Assembly: GCF_020991065.1 (NCBI RefSeq) | Contig: NZ_CP087710.1 | Coordinates: 2,604,001-2,668,000, forward strand | Source: Nocardioides okcheonensis | GTDB taxonomy: Bacteria; Actinomycetota; Actinomycetes; Propionibacteriales; Nocardioidaceae | Direction: 5' to 3' | Length of the DNA: 64,000 bases | Shown here: positions 17,869 through 24,547 of the stretch, piece by piece | How the letters are laid out: every line of letters begins with the position of its first letter | Numbering within the stretch: position 1 is the first letter of the stretch | The notes under the pieces: generated by a model | Database searches by the model: none | Told to the model about the DNA's origin: nothing | Seen by the model: only the letters and a program-made list of their open reading frames with translations | Program-made: the position numbers and the translations under genes

Positions 17869-17916
17869 CCCCGGCGGTCGCCCCCCACCCCGACCCAGCT
17901 GGGCGATGATGTCCCG

Positions 17917-18309
17917 ATGAGCGACCTGCCCTCCGTCGACGAGATCCTGTCCGCCACCGCCGACGAGCGGCGCCGCGACGATGCCCGCGCCGCGATCGAG
18001 CTCATCACCCGGACGACCGGCGCCGAGGCGCGGGTCTGGGGACCGTCGATCGTCGGCTTCGGCCACGCGCCGTACACGACCGCCGACGCCAAGGTGCACG
18101 ACTGGTTCGCCGTCGGGCTCTCGCCGCGCAAGGCGGCCCTGACCTTCTACGGCCTATTGCAGGACGGTCCCGACGAGCTCCTCGACCTGCTCGGACCCCA
18201 CACCACCGGCAAGGGCTGCCTCTACGTCAAGCGCCTCGACGCCATCGACACCGCCGTGCTCGGCGAGATCGTCGCGCGGGCCTGGCGGGAGAAGCACGTA
18301 CCCCACTGA
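17917..18309 (+). CDS. DUF1801 (YdhG-like) protein
   Basis: The 130-residue soluble protein shows the DUF1801 pattern 'RVWGPSIVGFGHAPYTT', 'WFAVGLSPRKAALTFYGLL' and the final 'GKGCLYVKRLDAID' motif. The fold is small alpha/beta, and its biochemical role is not established. It lies 48 bases behind lysE on the same strand, so co-transcription is possible but without functional logic. Confidence 0.8.
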   Translation: MSDLPSVDEILSATADERRRDDARAAIELITRTTGAEARVWGPSIVGFGHAPYTTADAKVHDWFAVGLSPRKAALTFYGLLQDGPDELLDLLGPHTTGKGCLYVKRLDAIDTAVLGEIVARAWREKHVPH

Positions 18310-18328
18310 GGACCTCCCCGCGGGGCGG

Positions 18329-18511
18329 TCAGTCGTCCGACGAGGGCGCGGCTGCCGCGCGGGCGAGCGCCTCGTCGTGCCGCTTGTGCAGCCGCTCGCG
18401 GATCTCGGTGGCGTCGTAGTGGCGGCGGACGCGCTCGTCGCGGGCGACGGCGGCGCCGGTGGCGACGCCGGCCAGGACACCGGCGAGTCCGAGCAGCTTC
18501 CACGCGCGCAT
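18329..18511 (-). CDS. Small single-pass membrane protein
   Basis: This 60-residue protein has one N-terminal hydrophobic segment (about 5-23), then a charged helix 'RDERVRRHYDATEIRERLHK'. The pattern recurs in small actinobacterial proteins of unknown function. ATG 18511 starts right at the hydrophobic segment; the longer reading from 18568 adds a non-conserved stretch. Confidence 0.6.
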   Translation of the reverse strand: MRAWKLLGLAGVLAGVATGAAVARDERVRRHYDATEIRERLHKRHDEALARAAAAPSSDD

Positions 18512-18561
18512 GCGGGCAGCGTAGTCCCCGCCGCGCACGCCGGTGCGGCAGACTTCCGCGC

Positions 18562-19194
18562 ATGGCACCGGCGCTGACGCTCGACGAGGCAGTGGACCTC
18601 ACCCGCAGCGGGGACATCTGGCTCTTCCGCGGACGGCGCGCGCCCGACCGCGCGATCCGGGCGGTGACCAACTCGCCGGTCAACCACGTCGGGATGGCGG
18701 TCGTGGTCGACGACCTGCCGCCGCTCATCTTCCACGCCGAGCTCGGCAAGAAGCAGAAGGACATGTGGACCGGCGCTCACCACCGCGGCGTCCAGCTGCA
18801 CGACCTGCGCGAGGCGGTCGCGCGCTGGCAGGGCGAGTACAAGCAGGACGCCTGGCTCCGCCAGCTCGAGCCGGAGATCGGTCGCGACGAGGAGGACGGC
18901 ATGCTGCGCGCGGTCGCCCGCCTCGACGGCGTCTCGTTCCCGAGCATGACCAGGCTCGCGTCGCGCTGGCTGCGCGGGCGCGACGCGTACGTCCCGCGCA
19001 AGAAGCGCGGTCGGCGGGTCACGCCGGAGGCCGCCTTCTGCGCGGAGATCGTCGCGACCTGCTACATCGAGATGGGCATCCTGCTCGACGACCGCCGCGC
19101 CACCTGGTACGACCCCGGCAAGTTCTGGAGCGGCGACTTCCTGCCCATCTCCGACGGCTGGACCCTCGGCAAGGAGGTCGCGGTCAGCCGCTGA
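18562..19194 (+). CDS. Permuted papain-like (YiiX/NlpC-P60-type) cysteine hydrolase
   Basis: The 210-residue protein begins with 'SGDIWLFRG', followed by 'SPVNHVGMAVVV' (His42), 'FHAE' (58-60) and, far downstream, 'FCAEIVATCY' (Cys160). Catalytic His before Cys is the order of circularly permuted NlpC/P60-like hydrolases such as YiiX. It has no signal peptide, so it is probably cytoplasmic, acting on an amide or ester bond that cannot be specified. Its last 11 bases overlap the convergent WYL regulator gene. Confidence 0.65.
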   Translation: MAPALTLDEAVDLTRSGDIWLFRGRRAPDRAIRAVTNSPVNHVGMAVVVDDLPPLIFHAELGKKQKDMWTGAHHRGVQLHDLREAVARWQGEYKQDAWLRQLEPEIGRDEEDGMLRAVARLDGVSFPSMTRLASRWLRGRDAYVPRKKRGRRVTPEAAFCAEIVATCYIEMGILLDDRRATWYDPGKFWSGDFLPISDGWTLGKEVAVSR

Positions 19195-20152
19195 CCGGCG
19201 CCTCGAGCGACGCGCGCAGCCGGTCCGCGACCTCGCCGACCGCGGCTCGCAGCTCCGGTCCACCCACCACCGTGAACGGGAACGGCACGCCGGCCAGCCA
19301 CTCCCCGGCGTACGCCTGGGGGTTGCTGGTCGAGCCGACCAGCTCGCAGCCGCCGTCCGGGAGCGGGCGGAGGTCGCCGAGGGTCGGGCGGATCCACGGG
19401 CGGACCTCCTCGATCGGGAGGTCGAAGACGACGTGGGTGTCGTGCTCCCAGCCCCTGCCGAGGTTGGCCTCGAGCTCTGCGGCCGGGTCGAGGTCGGCGG
19501 GCACGGTGAACGTCCCCTCCAGCTCCTCGACCGAGGTGATCCGGTCGACGCGGAAGGTCCGCAGCGCGTCGGCGTGGTGGGAGTGGCACAGCAGGTACCA
19601 CCGGCCGTAGCGCACGACGACCGACCACGGGTCGACCTCGAACGTGCGCGGGTTGCCGGCCGCGGTGCGGTAGCCGATCCGGACCTGGCGCTGCGCGGCC
19701 ACGGCCGCCACCAGCGAGCTGGTGACCTCCGGGTCGGGCTTGGCGGGGAAGCGCTCCGGCACCGTGCGCGCGGTCTCGCGGACCGCGACCGCCTGCCGCG
19801 CGACGTTGGTCGGCAGCACCCGCAGGATCTTGCCGAGCGCAGAGCCGACCGGGTCGTCGGGGTCGGCGACCCGGTGCTGGGAGTCGAGCGCCGCCATCAC
19901 CAGCCCGAGCGCCTCGGTGGCGGAGAACACCAGCGGCGGCAGCCGCAGCCCGCGACCGAGCGTGTAGCCGCCGTAGGGGCCGCGGGTCGACTCCACCGGG
20001 ATGTCGGCCTCGCGCAGGATCGCGACGTAGCGCCGGGCGGCGCGCTCGGTGACCCCGAGCCGGGCGGCGAGCTCGGCGGCGGTGACCCCGGGTCGTGACT
20101 GCAGGACGTCGAGCGCCCGCAGCGCCCGCGCGGTCGGGCTGATCTCGCTCAT
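19184..20152 (-). CDS. YafY-type HTH/WYL-domain transcriptional regulator
   Basis: The 322-residue protein has an N-terminal winged helix ('VTAAELAARLGVTERAARRYVAIL'), a central WYL domain (about 135-215) with 'GRWYLLCHSHHADALRTFRVDRI' as its core, and a C-terminal WCX-like extension. WYL regulators sense nucleotides or nucleic acids in several studied cases; no ligand can be assigned here. It is divergent from an alpha/beta hydrolase with a perfect 13-bp-arm dyad between, the likely autoregulatory site. Confidence 0.88.
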   Translation of the reverse strand: MSEISPTARALRALDVLQSRPGVTAAELAARLGVTERAARRYVAILREADIPVESTRGPYGGYTLGRGLRLPPLVFSATEALGLVMAALDSQHRVADPDDPVGSALGKILRVLPTNVARQAVAVRETARTVPERFPAKPDPEVTSSLVAAVAAQRQVRIGYRTAAGNPRTFEVDPWSVVVRYGRWYLLCHSHHADALRTFRVDRITSVEELEGTFTVPADLDPAAELEANLGRGWEHDTHVVFDLPIEEVRPWIRPTLGDLRPLPDGGCELVGSTSNPQAYAGEWLAGVPFPFTVVGGPELRAAVGEVADRLRASLEAPVSG

Positions 20153-20166
20153 GGATCCATCGTCGC

Positions 20167-20199
20167 ACCGGTTCCGGACGCCTTCCGTCCGGAACCGGT
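20167..20199. promoter_or_regulatory. Candidate operator of the WYL regulator
   Basis: ACCGGTTCCGGAC, 7 bases, then its exact reverse complement. It begins 14 bases upstream of the regulator's ATG and ends about 60 bases before the divergent hydrolase. Half of it (CCGGTTCCGGAC) recurs in the same position before the DinB-family gene at 27514. Confidence 0.65.
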
Positions 20200-20260
20200 C
20201 CTACGGTGGTGCCCGAGGGTCGAACGACACGCAACGACACCGAACGAGGGAGAACGACGG

Positions 20261-20941
20261 ATGGACATCGTGCTGATCGCCGGGATGTGGCTGGACGCCT
20301 CGGCCTGGGACGAGGTGCTGCCCGAGCTCGAGCGGCTCGGCCACCGCGGCATCCCGGTCGCGCTGCCCGGCCAGGGCGACGGCGACACCACCGCGACCTA
20401 CGACGACCAGGTCGCCGCGGTGCTCGCCGCGGTCGACGCGGCCGACCGGCCGCTGGTCGTCGGCCACTCGGCCGCCTGCACGCTGGCGTGGACGGCGGCG
20501 GACCAGCGGCCCGACGCGATCACCGGCGTCGCGCTGATCGGCGGCTTCCCCTCGACCGAGGGCGACGCCTACGCCGACTTCTTCGAGCCGGTCGACGGCC
20601 TGATGGCCTTCCCGGGCTGGGAGCCGTTCGAGGGACCGGACTCCGACGACATGTCCGCCGAGCTCAAGGCGTCCGTCGCCGCGGGCGCGCACGCGGTGCC
20701 GGTCGGGGTGACCCGCGGCGTCGTGCACTGGACCGACACGCGTCGCCACGACGTACCGCTGACCCTCGTGTGCCCGGAGTTCAGCCCCGAGCAGGCACGC
20801 GAGTGGATCGGGTCGGGCGACGTGCCCGAGCTGGGCGCGGCCACCGCCCTCGAGCTGGTCGACCTCGACTCCGGCCACTGGCCGATGTGGACCCAGCCGG
20901 CCGCGCTGGCCGCGCTGCTCGACGGGGCCGCCCGCCGCTGA
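20261..20941 (+). CDS. Alpha/beta hydrolase
   Basis: The 226-residue cytoplasmic hydrolase starts with 'IVLIAGMWLDASAWDEVLPEL' (residues 3-23), has the nucleophile elbow 'VGHSAA' and a late 'DSGHWPMW' supplying the catalytic His. The substrate is unknown. It is probably controlled by the divergent WYL regulator through the dyad at 20167-20199. Confidence 0.85.
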   Translation: MDIVLIAGMWLDASAWDEVLPELERLGHRGIPVALPGQGDGDTTATYDDQVAAVLAAVDAADRPLVVGHSAACTLAWTAADQRPDAITGVALIGGFPSTEGDAYADFFEPVDGLMAFPGWEPFEGPDSDDMSAELKASVAAGAHAVPVGVTRGVVHWTDTRRHDVPLTLVCPEFSPEQAREWIGSGDVPELGAATALELVDLDSGHWPMWTQPAALAALLDGAARR

Positions 20942-20988
20942 GCCGGGAGGGGTCGGATCGGGTCGGGCCCCACCCCCCCGACCCCGGT

Positions 20989-21047
20989 CATCTGAGGACG
21001 TCCTGCAGCTCCGGACCACCGGATCGGCTGCAGGACGTCCTCAGATG
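20989..21047 (+). repeat. 21-bp perfect inverted repeat (terminator-like)
   Basis: Arms 20989-21009 and 21027-21047 are exact reverse complements; the 17-base loop carries its own TCCGG/CCGGA mini-stem. It follows the hydrolase by 47 bases and ends 10 bases before the ArsR -35 box. A terminator role is likely, but the stem is much longer and less G+C-rich than ordinary terminators here. Confidence 0.7.
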
Positions 21048-21060
21048 GCGTGGGGGTTGA

Positions 21061-21088
21061 CAACGTACAACCAGTTGGTTGTACGTTG
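21061..21088. promoter_or_regulatory. ArsR-type operator (28-bp palindrome) with TTGACA -35
   Basis: CAACGTACAACCA-GT-TGGTTGTACGTTG is perfectly symmetrical. The TTGACA at 21057-21062 abuts it, so a repressor here would block the -10 region. It contains ACAACCA/TGGTTGT, the type of site found before ArsR regulators paired with SRPBCC genes. Confidence 0.75.
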
Positions 21089-21093
21089 GTCCC

Positions 21094-21447
21094 GTGATCG
21101 AGGACGCGGAGGACCGGGCGGACGCCTGGTTCCACGCGCTCGCCGACCGCACCCGGCGCGACATCCTGCGCCGGGTGCTGTCCGGGGAGCACTCGGTCTC
21201 GACCCTGGCGCAGAGCTACGACATGAGCTTCGCCGCCGTCCAGAAGCACGTCGCGGTGCTCGAGCGGGCGGGCCTGCTGACCAAGCGTCGGCAGGGCCGC
21301 GAGGCGCTCGCGAGCGGTGACGTGGAGGCCGTGCGCTCGGTGGGCGTGATGCTCACCGAGCTCGAGGACCTCTGGCGCGGCCGGATCTCGCGGATGGACG
21401 AGCTCCTCGCCCTCGACCCCGCCGACCACCGACCCGAGGAGGACTGA
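21094..21447 (+). CDS. ArsR-family transcriptional regulator
   Basis: The 117-residue winged-helix protein has 'FHALADRTRRDILRRVLSG', recognition helix 'FAAVQKHVAVLERAGLLTKR' and no cysteine metal site, so it is not a metal sensor. GTG 21094 is chosen because the in-frame TTG 21079 falls inside the operator palindrome. It leads an operon with an SRPBCC protein (3-base gap) and a RibD-like reductase, a common arrangement in actinomycetes. Confidence 0.88.
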   Translation: MIEDAEDRADAWFHALADRTRRDILRRVLSGEHSVSTLAQSYDMSFAAVQKHVAVLERAGLLTKRRQGREALASGDVEAVRSVGVMLTELEDLWRGRISRMDELLALDPADHRPEED

Positions 21448-21450
21448 CCC

Positions 21451-21948
21451 ATGCCCGTCACCAGCACCCAGCACGACCTCGACGCGCTCACCCTGACCAT
21501 CACCGCCGACTTCGCCGCTCCCCCCGAGCGCGTGTGGGCGATCTACGAGGACCCGCGCCAGCTCGAGCGGGTCTGGGGGCCGCCGGGCTACCCCGCCACC
21601 TTCGTCGACCACGCCCTGGAGCCGGGCAGCCGGTCGACCTACTACATGACCAGCCCGGAGGGTCAGCGCTTCTACGCCTACTGGGACGTCACCAGCGTCG
21701 CGGGGCCGGACGGGTTCACCTTCGACGACGGGTTCGCGCTCGACGAGACCTTCGCCCCCAACACCTCGATGCCGCAGTCGCACGCCGACTACGCGTTCGT
21801 CGCGACCGACGACGGCACCCACGCCACCTTCGTCACGTCCTACGCCAGCGCCGACGACCTCCAGCAGGTGCTGGACATGGGCGTCGTCGAAGGATCGACG
21901 GCCGCCATCAACCAGATCGACGACCTGCTCGCGGCCGACGCCGCCTGA
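21451..21948 (+). CDS. SRPBCC (AHSA1-type) domain protein
   Basis: The 165-residue START-like protein shows 'ITADFAAPPERVWAIYEDPRQLERVWGPPG' (residues 18-47), the classic AHSA1 N-terminus, and a C-terminal helix 'TAAINQIDDLL'. It has a hydrophobic ligand cavity by family fold, with unknown ligand. It is located 3 bases after the ArsR gene, so it is co-translated and presumably repressed by it. Confidence 0.85.
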   Translation: MPVTSTQHDLDALTLTITADFAAPPERVWAIYEDPRQLERVWGPPGYPATFVDHALEPGSRSTYYMTSPEGQRFYAYWDVTSVAGPDGFTFDDGFALDETFAPNTSMPQSHADYAFVATDDGTHATFVTSYASADDLQQVLDMGVVEGSTAAINQIDDLLAADAA

Positions 21949-21987
21949 GCCCGCCCCACCACCCGTTGCACCGAGAGGACCCACCGC

Positions 21988-22551
21988 ATGCGCCCCATCG
22001 TCGTCACCGAGTTCATCACCCTCGACGGGATCGTCGAGGCCCCCGGCGGAGGTGACCACCCCCACGCCGGCTGGACCTTCAAGGACGTCGCCTTCGAGGA
22101 GGCCGCCTACGACATCAAGGGCCGCGAGACCGAGCAGGCCTCCGCCCTGCTGCTCGGGCGGCAGTCCTACGACGAGTTCGCCCCGGTCTGGCCCTCGATG
22201 GAGGAGTTCACCACCTACAACGCGATGCCCAAGTACGTCGTGTCGACCACGCTCGAGGGTGACACCGCGCCGTGGGGCGACGGCGAGGTCTCCGTGCTGC
22301 GCTCCCTCGACGACGTGGCCGCCCTGCGCGAGTCCGACGGCGGCGAGATCCACGTCCACGGCAGCCCCACGCTGGCGCAGGGCCTCGCCGCGGCCGGCCT
22401 CGTCGACCGCTACCACCTCCTGGTCTTCCCGCTGCTGCTCGGCAGCGGCAAGAAGCTGTTCGGCGACGGCGCGAAGACCTCGCTGCGGCTCACCGAGCAC
22501 GCGGCCTACGCCAACGGGATCACGCTGCAGGTGCTCGAGGTCGTCCGCTGA
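21988..22551 (+). CDS. Dihydrofolate-reductase-fold (RibD C-terminal domain) protein
   Basis: The 187-residue protein contains 'VVTEFITLDGIVEAPGG', 'ALLLGRQSYDEFAPVWPS' and 'HVHGSPTLAQGLAAAGLVD', the RibD_C/DHFR-like nucleotide-binding pattern of small actinobacterial reductases. The exact substrate is unknown. GAGAGGA precedes ATG 21988. It is the third gene of the ArsR operon. Confidence 0.85.
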   Translation: MRPIVVTEFITLDGIVEAPGGGDHPHAGWTFKDVAFEEAAYDIKGRETEQASALLLGRQSYDEFAPVWPSMEEFTTYNAMPKYVVSTTLEGDTAPWGDGEVSVLRSLDDVAALRESDGGEIHVHGSPTLAQGLAAAGLVDRYHLLVFPLLLGSGKKLFGDGAKTSLRLTEHAAYANGITLQVLEVVR

Positions 22552-22599
22552 TCGCGAACGACCTCGCCTGAGGAGGGCCCGACCCGCCAGACTCGTCCG

Positions 22600-24444
22600 G
22601 TGGAACTCGCCCTGCTGCTCGTCTCGATGGCGGCCGTCGTCCTGGCCGCGACCGCCGTGAGCGACCGCCTGCACGTCCCGGCCCCCCTGCTGCTCGTCGT
22701 GGTGGGGGCCGTGGCGTCGTACGTCCCCGGCGTCCCGACCATCCACCTCGAGTCCGAGGTGGTGCTGCTCGGCCTGCTGCCGCCGCTGCTCTACGCCGCC
22801 GCCATCCAGACCTCGCTGGTCGACTTCAACGCCAACCGCGGCTCGATCCTGCGGCTGTCGGTCGTCCTGGTGGTGATCACCTCGCTCGTCGTCGGGGCGG
22901 TCGTCGAGTGGCTGGTGCCGGGCATCGGCTGGGCCGCGGCGATCGCGATCGGGGCCGTGGTCGCGCCGCCGGACGCGGTCGCGGCGACCGCCGTCGCGCG
23001 CCGGATCGGGCTCCCCCGCCGCGTGGTGACGATCCTCGAGGGCGAGTCGCTGCTCAACGACGCGACCGCGCTCGTCGCGCTCGGCACCGCGACCGCCGCA
23101 CTGAGCGGGAGCGTCACGATGGGCGCGGTCGGGCTCGACTTCCTGCTCGCCGCGGGCGGCGGCACCGCGATCGGCGTGCTGTTCTTCGTGGTCGTGGCCT
23201 GGCTGCGCAAGCGGCTGACCGACCCGCTGCTCGACACCGCGCTGTCCTTCCTGACCCCGTTCGCGGCATTCGTCGCGGCCGAGGAGATCCACGCCTCGGG
23301 CGTCATCGCGGTGGTGGTGGCCGGCCTGCTGCTGGGCCACAAGGCGCCGATCATCCAGACCGCCCAGTCGCGGATCACCGAGCGGATCACGTGGCGCACG
23401 GTCGCGTTCGTCCTGGAGAACACCGTCTTCCTGCTGATCGGGCTCCAGCTCGACTGGATCCTCGCCGACGTCGCCGAGTCGACCCTGACCGGCGCCCGGA
23501 TCGCCCTCGTCTGCGCCGCCACCTTCGCCACGGTCATCGCCGTCCGCATGGCCTGGGTGTTCGGCACGCTGCTCTTCCGCCGGCTGGGCTCGGACCCGCT
23601 GCCGGCGTCGTGGACGTTCCTCATCGGCTGGGCCGGGATGCGCGGCGTGGTGACGCTGGCCGCCGCCTTCGTCATCCCCGAGGACGCGCCGCACCGCGAG
23701 GTGCTGCTGCTGGTCGCCTTCACCGTGGTGGCCGGCACCCTGCTGGTCCAGGGGCTCACCCTGCCGCCGCTGACCCGGCTGCTGCGGGTGCCCGCCCCCG
23801 ACCCCGCGGAGGACGCCCTGTCGCGTGCCGGGCTGCTGCAGCAGGCGGCCGACGCCGGCCTGGCCAAGCTCGAGGAGCTGGACTTCGACGACCACCACGG
23901 CGTCGACGCGCAGGTGCGCGCCCGGATCGACCAGCGCACGTTCGCGGCCTGGGAGCAGCTCTCCACCGCCGAGGGCGAGGAGACGCCGTCCGAGCTCTAC
24001 ACCCGCGTGCGCCGGGAGATGATCGCCGCGGAGCGCGCCAAGGTGCTGCTGGTGCGGAGCAAGGGCAGGCTCGCCTCGGAGGTCGTCAGCGAGGTGCTCG
24101 GCATGCTCGACATCGAGGAGTCGATGCTCGACGCCGGCACCGAGGCGCGCGCGAGCGTGCGCAACACCTCGATGGCGTTCACCGCCGGCCGGGTCTGCGA
24201 CGACCTCGCCGAGCAGCCGGCCATCGAGACCGTCGCCGACCCGGCGTGCGCGTCCTGCCTGGCCGACGGCACCCGCTGGGTGTCGCTGCGCCAGTGCCTG
24301 ACCTGCGGCCATGTCGGCTGCTGCGACTCCTCGGTCGGCAGGCACGCCACCGCGCACTTCCACGACACGCTCCACCCGGTCATGCAGTCCGCCGAGCCGG
24401 ACGAGCAGTGGCGCTGGTGCTACGTCCACAACCTCACCGGCTGA
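22600..24444 (+). CDS. CPA1-type Na+/H+ antiporter fused to a C-terminal ZnF-UBP domain
   Basis: The 614-residue protein from GTG 22600 has about 12 membrane segments (1-400) with CPA1/NhaP motifs 'GAVVAPPDAVAATAVARRIG', 'EGESLLNDATALVALG' and 'GWAGMRGVVTLAAAF'. A soluble helical region (about 405-540) follows, then a cysteine/histidine module (about 545-614) 'CASC...CLTCGHVGCC...HATAHFHDTLHPV' matching the ubiquitin-protease-type zinc finger. The antiporter should exchange Na+ or K+ for H+. The finger's ligand in bacteria is unknown; in eukaryotes this domain binds a free ubiquitin C-terminus. Confidence 0.85.
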   Translation: MELALLLVSMAAVVLAATAVSDRLHVPAPLLLVVVGAVASYVPGVPTIHLESEVVLLGLLPPLLYAAAIQTSLVDFNANRGSILRLSVVLVVITSLVVGAVVEWLVPGIGWAAAIAIGAVVAPPDAVAATAVARRIGLPRRVVTILEGESLLNDATALVALGTATAALSGSVTMGAVGLDFLLAAGGGTAIGVLFFVVVAWLRKRLTDPLLDTALSFLTPFAAFVAAEEIHASGVIAVVVAGLLLGHKAPIIQTAQSRITERITWRTVAFVLENTVFLLIGLQLDWILADVAESTLTGARIALVCAATFATVIAVRMAWVFGTLLFRRLGSDPLPASWTFLIGWAGMRGVVTLAAAFVIPEDAPHREVLLLVAFTVVAGTLLVQGLTLPPLTRLLRVPAPDPAEDALSRAGLLQQAADAGLAKLEELDFDDHHGVDAQVRARIDQRTFAAWEQLSTAEGEETPSELYTRVRREMIAAERAKVLLVRSKGRLASEVVSEVLGMLDIEESMLDAGTEARASVRNTSMAFTAGRVCDDLAEQPAIETVADPACASCLADGTRWVSLRQCLTCGHVGCCDSSVGRHATAHFHDTLHPVMQSAEPDEQWRWCYVHNLTG

Positions 24445-24451
24445 CGTCGTC

Positions 24452-24521
24452 CCTGGTATCTACGGACGTTCTGGTGGGCGAAATGGCCTGAACACCCACC
24501 ACAACGTCCGTAGATACCAGG
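24452..24521 (+). repeat. 27-bp near-perfect inverted repeat
   Basis: Arms 24452-24478 and 24495-24521 match over 26 of 27 pairs around a 16-base loop. It begins 8 bases after the antiporter stop and ends 26 bases before the flavoprotein ATG. It is a strong terminator candidate that would separate the two genes, or an RNA-processing element. Confidence 0.7.
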
Positions 24522-24547
24522 ACGGGACCCGGCACTAGGCTGGCGGC

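Noticed and set aside
20569..24429. Very long (1286-codon) open frame on the minus strand
   Set aside because: It is antisense to four convincing genes (hydrolase, ArsR, SRPBCC, RibD-like, antiporter region), is Arg/Gly/His-rich without any motif, and arises from the high G+C content.
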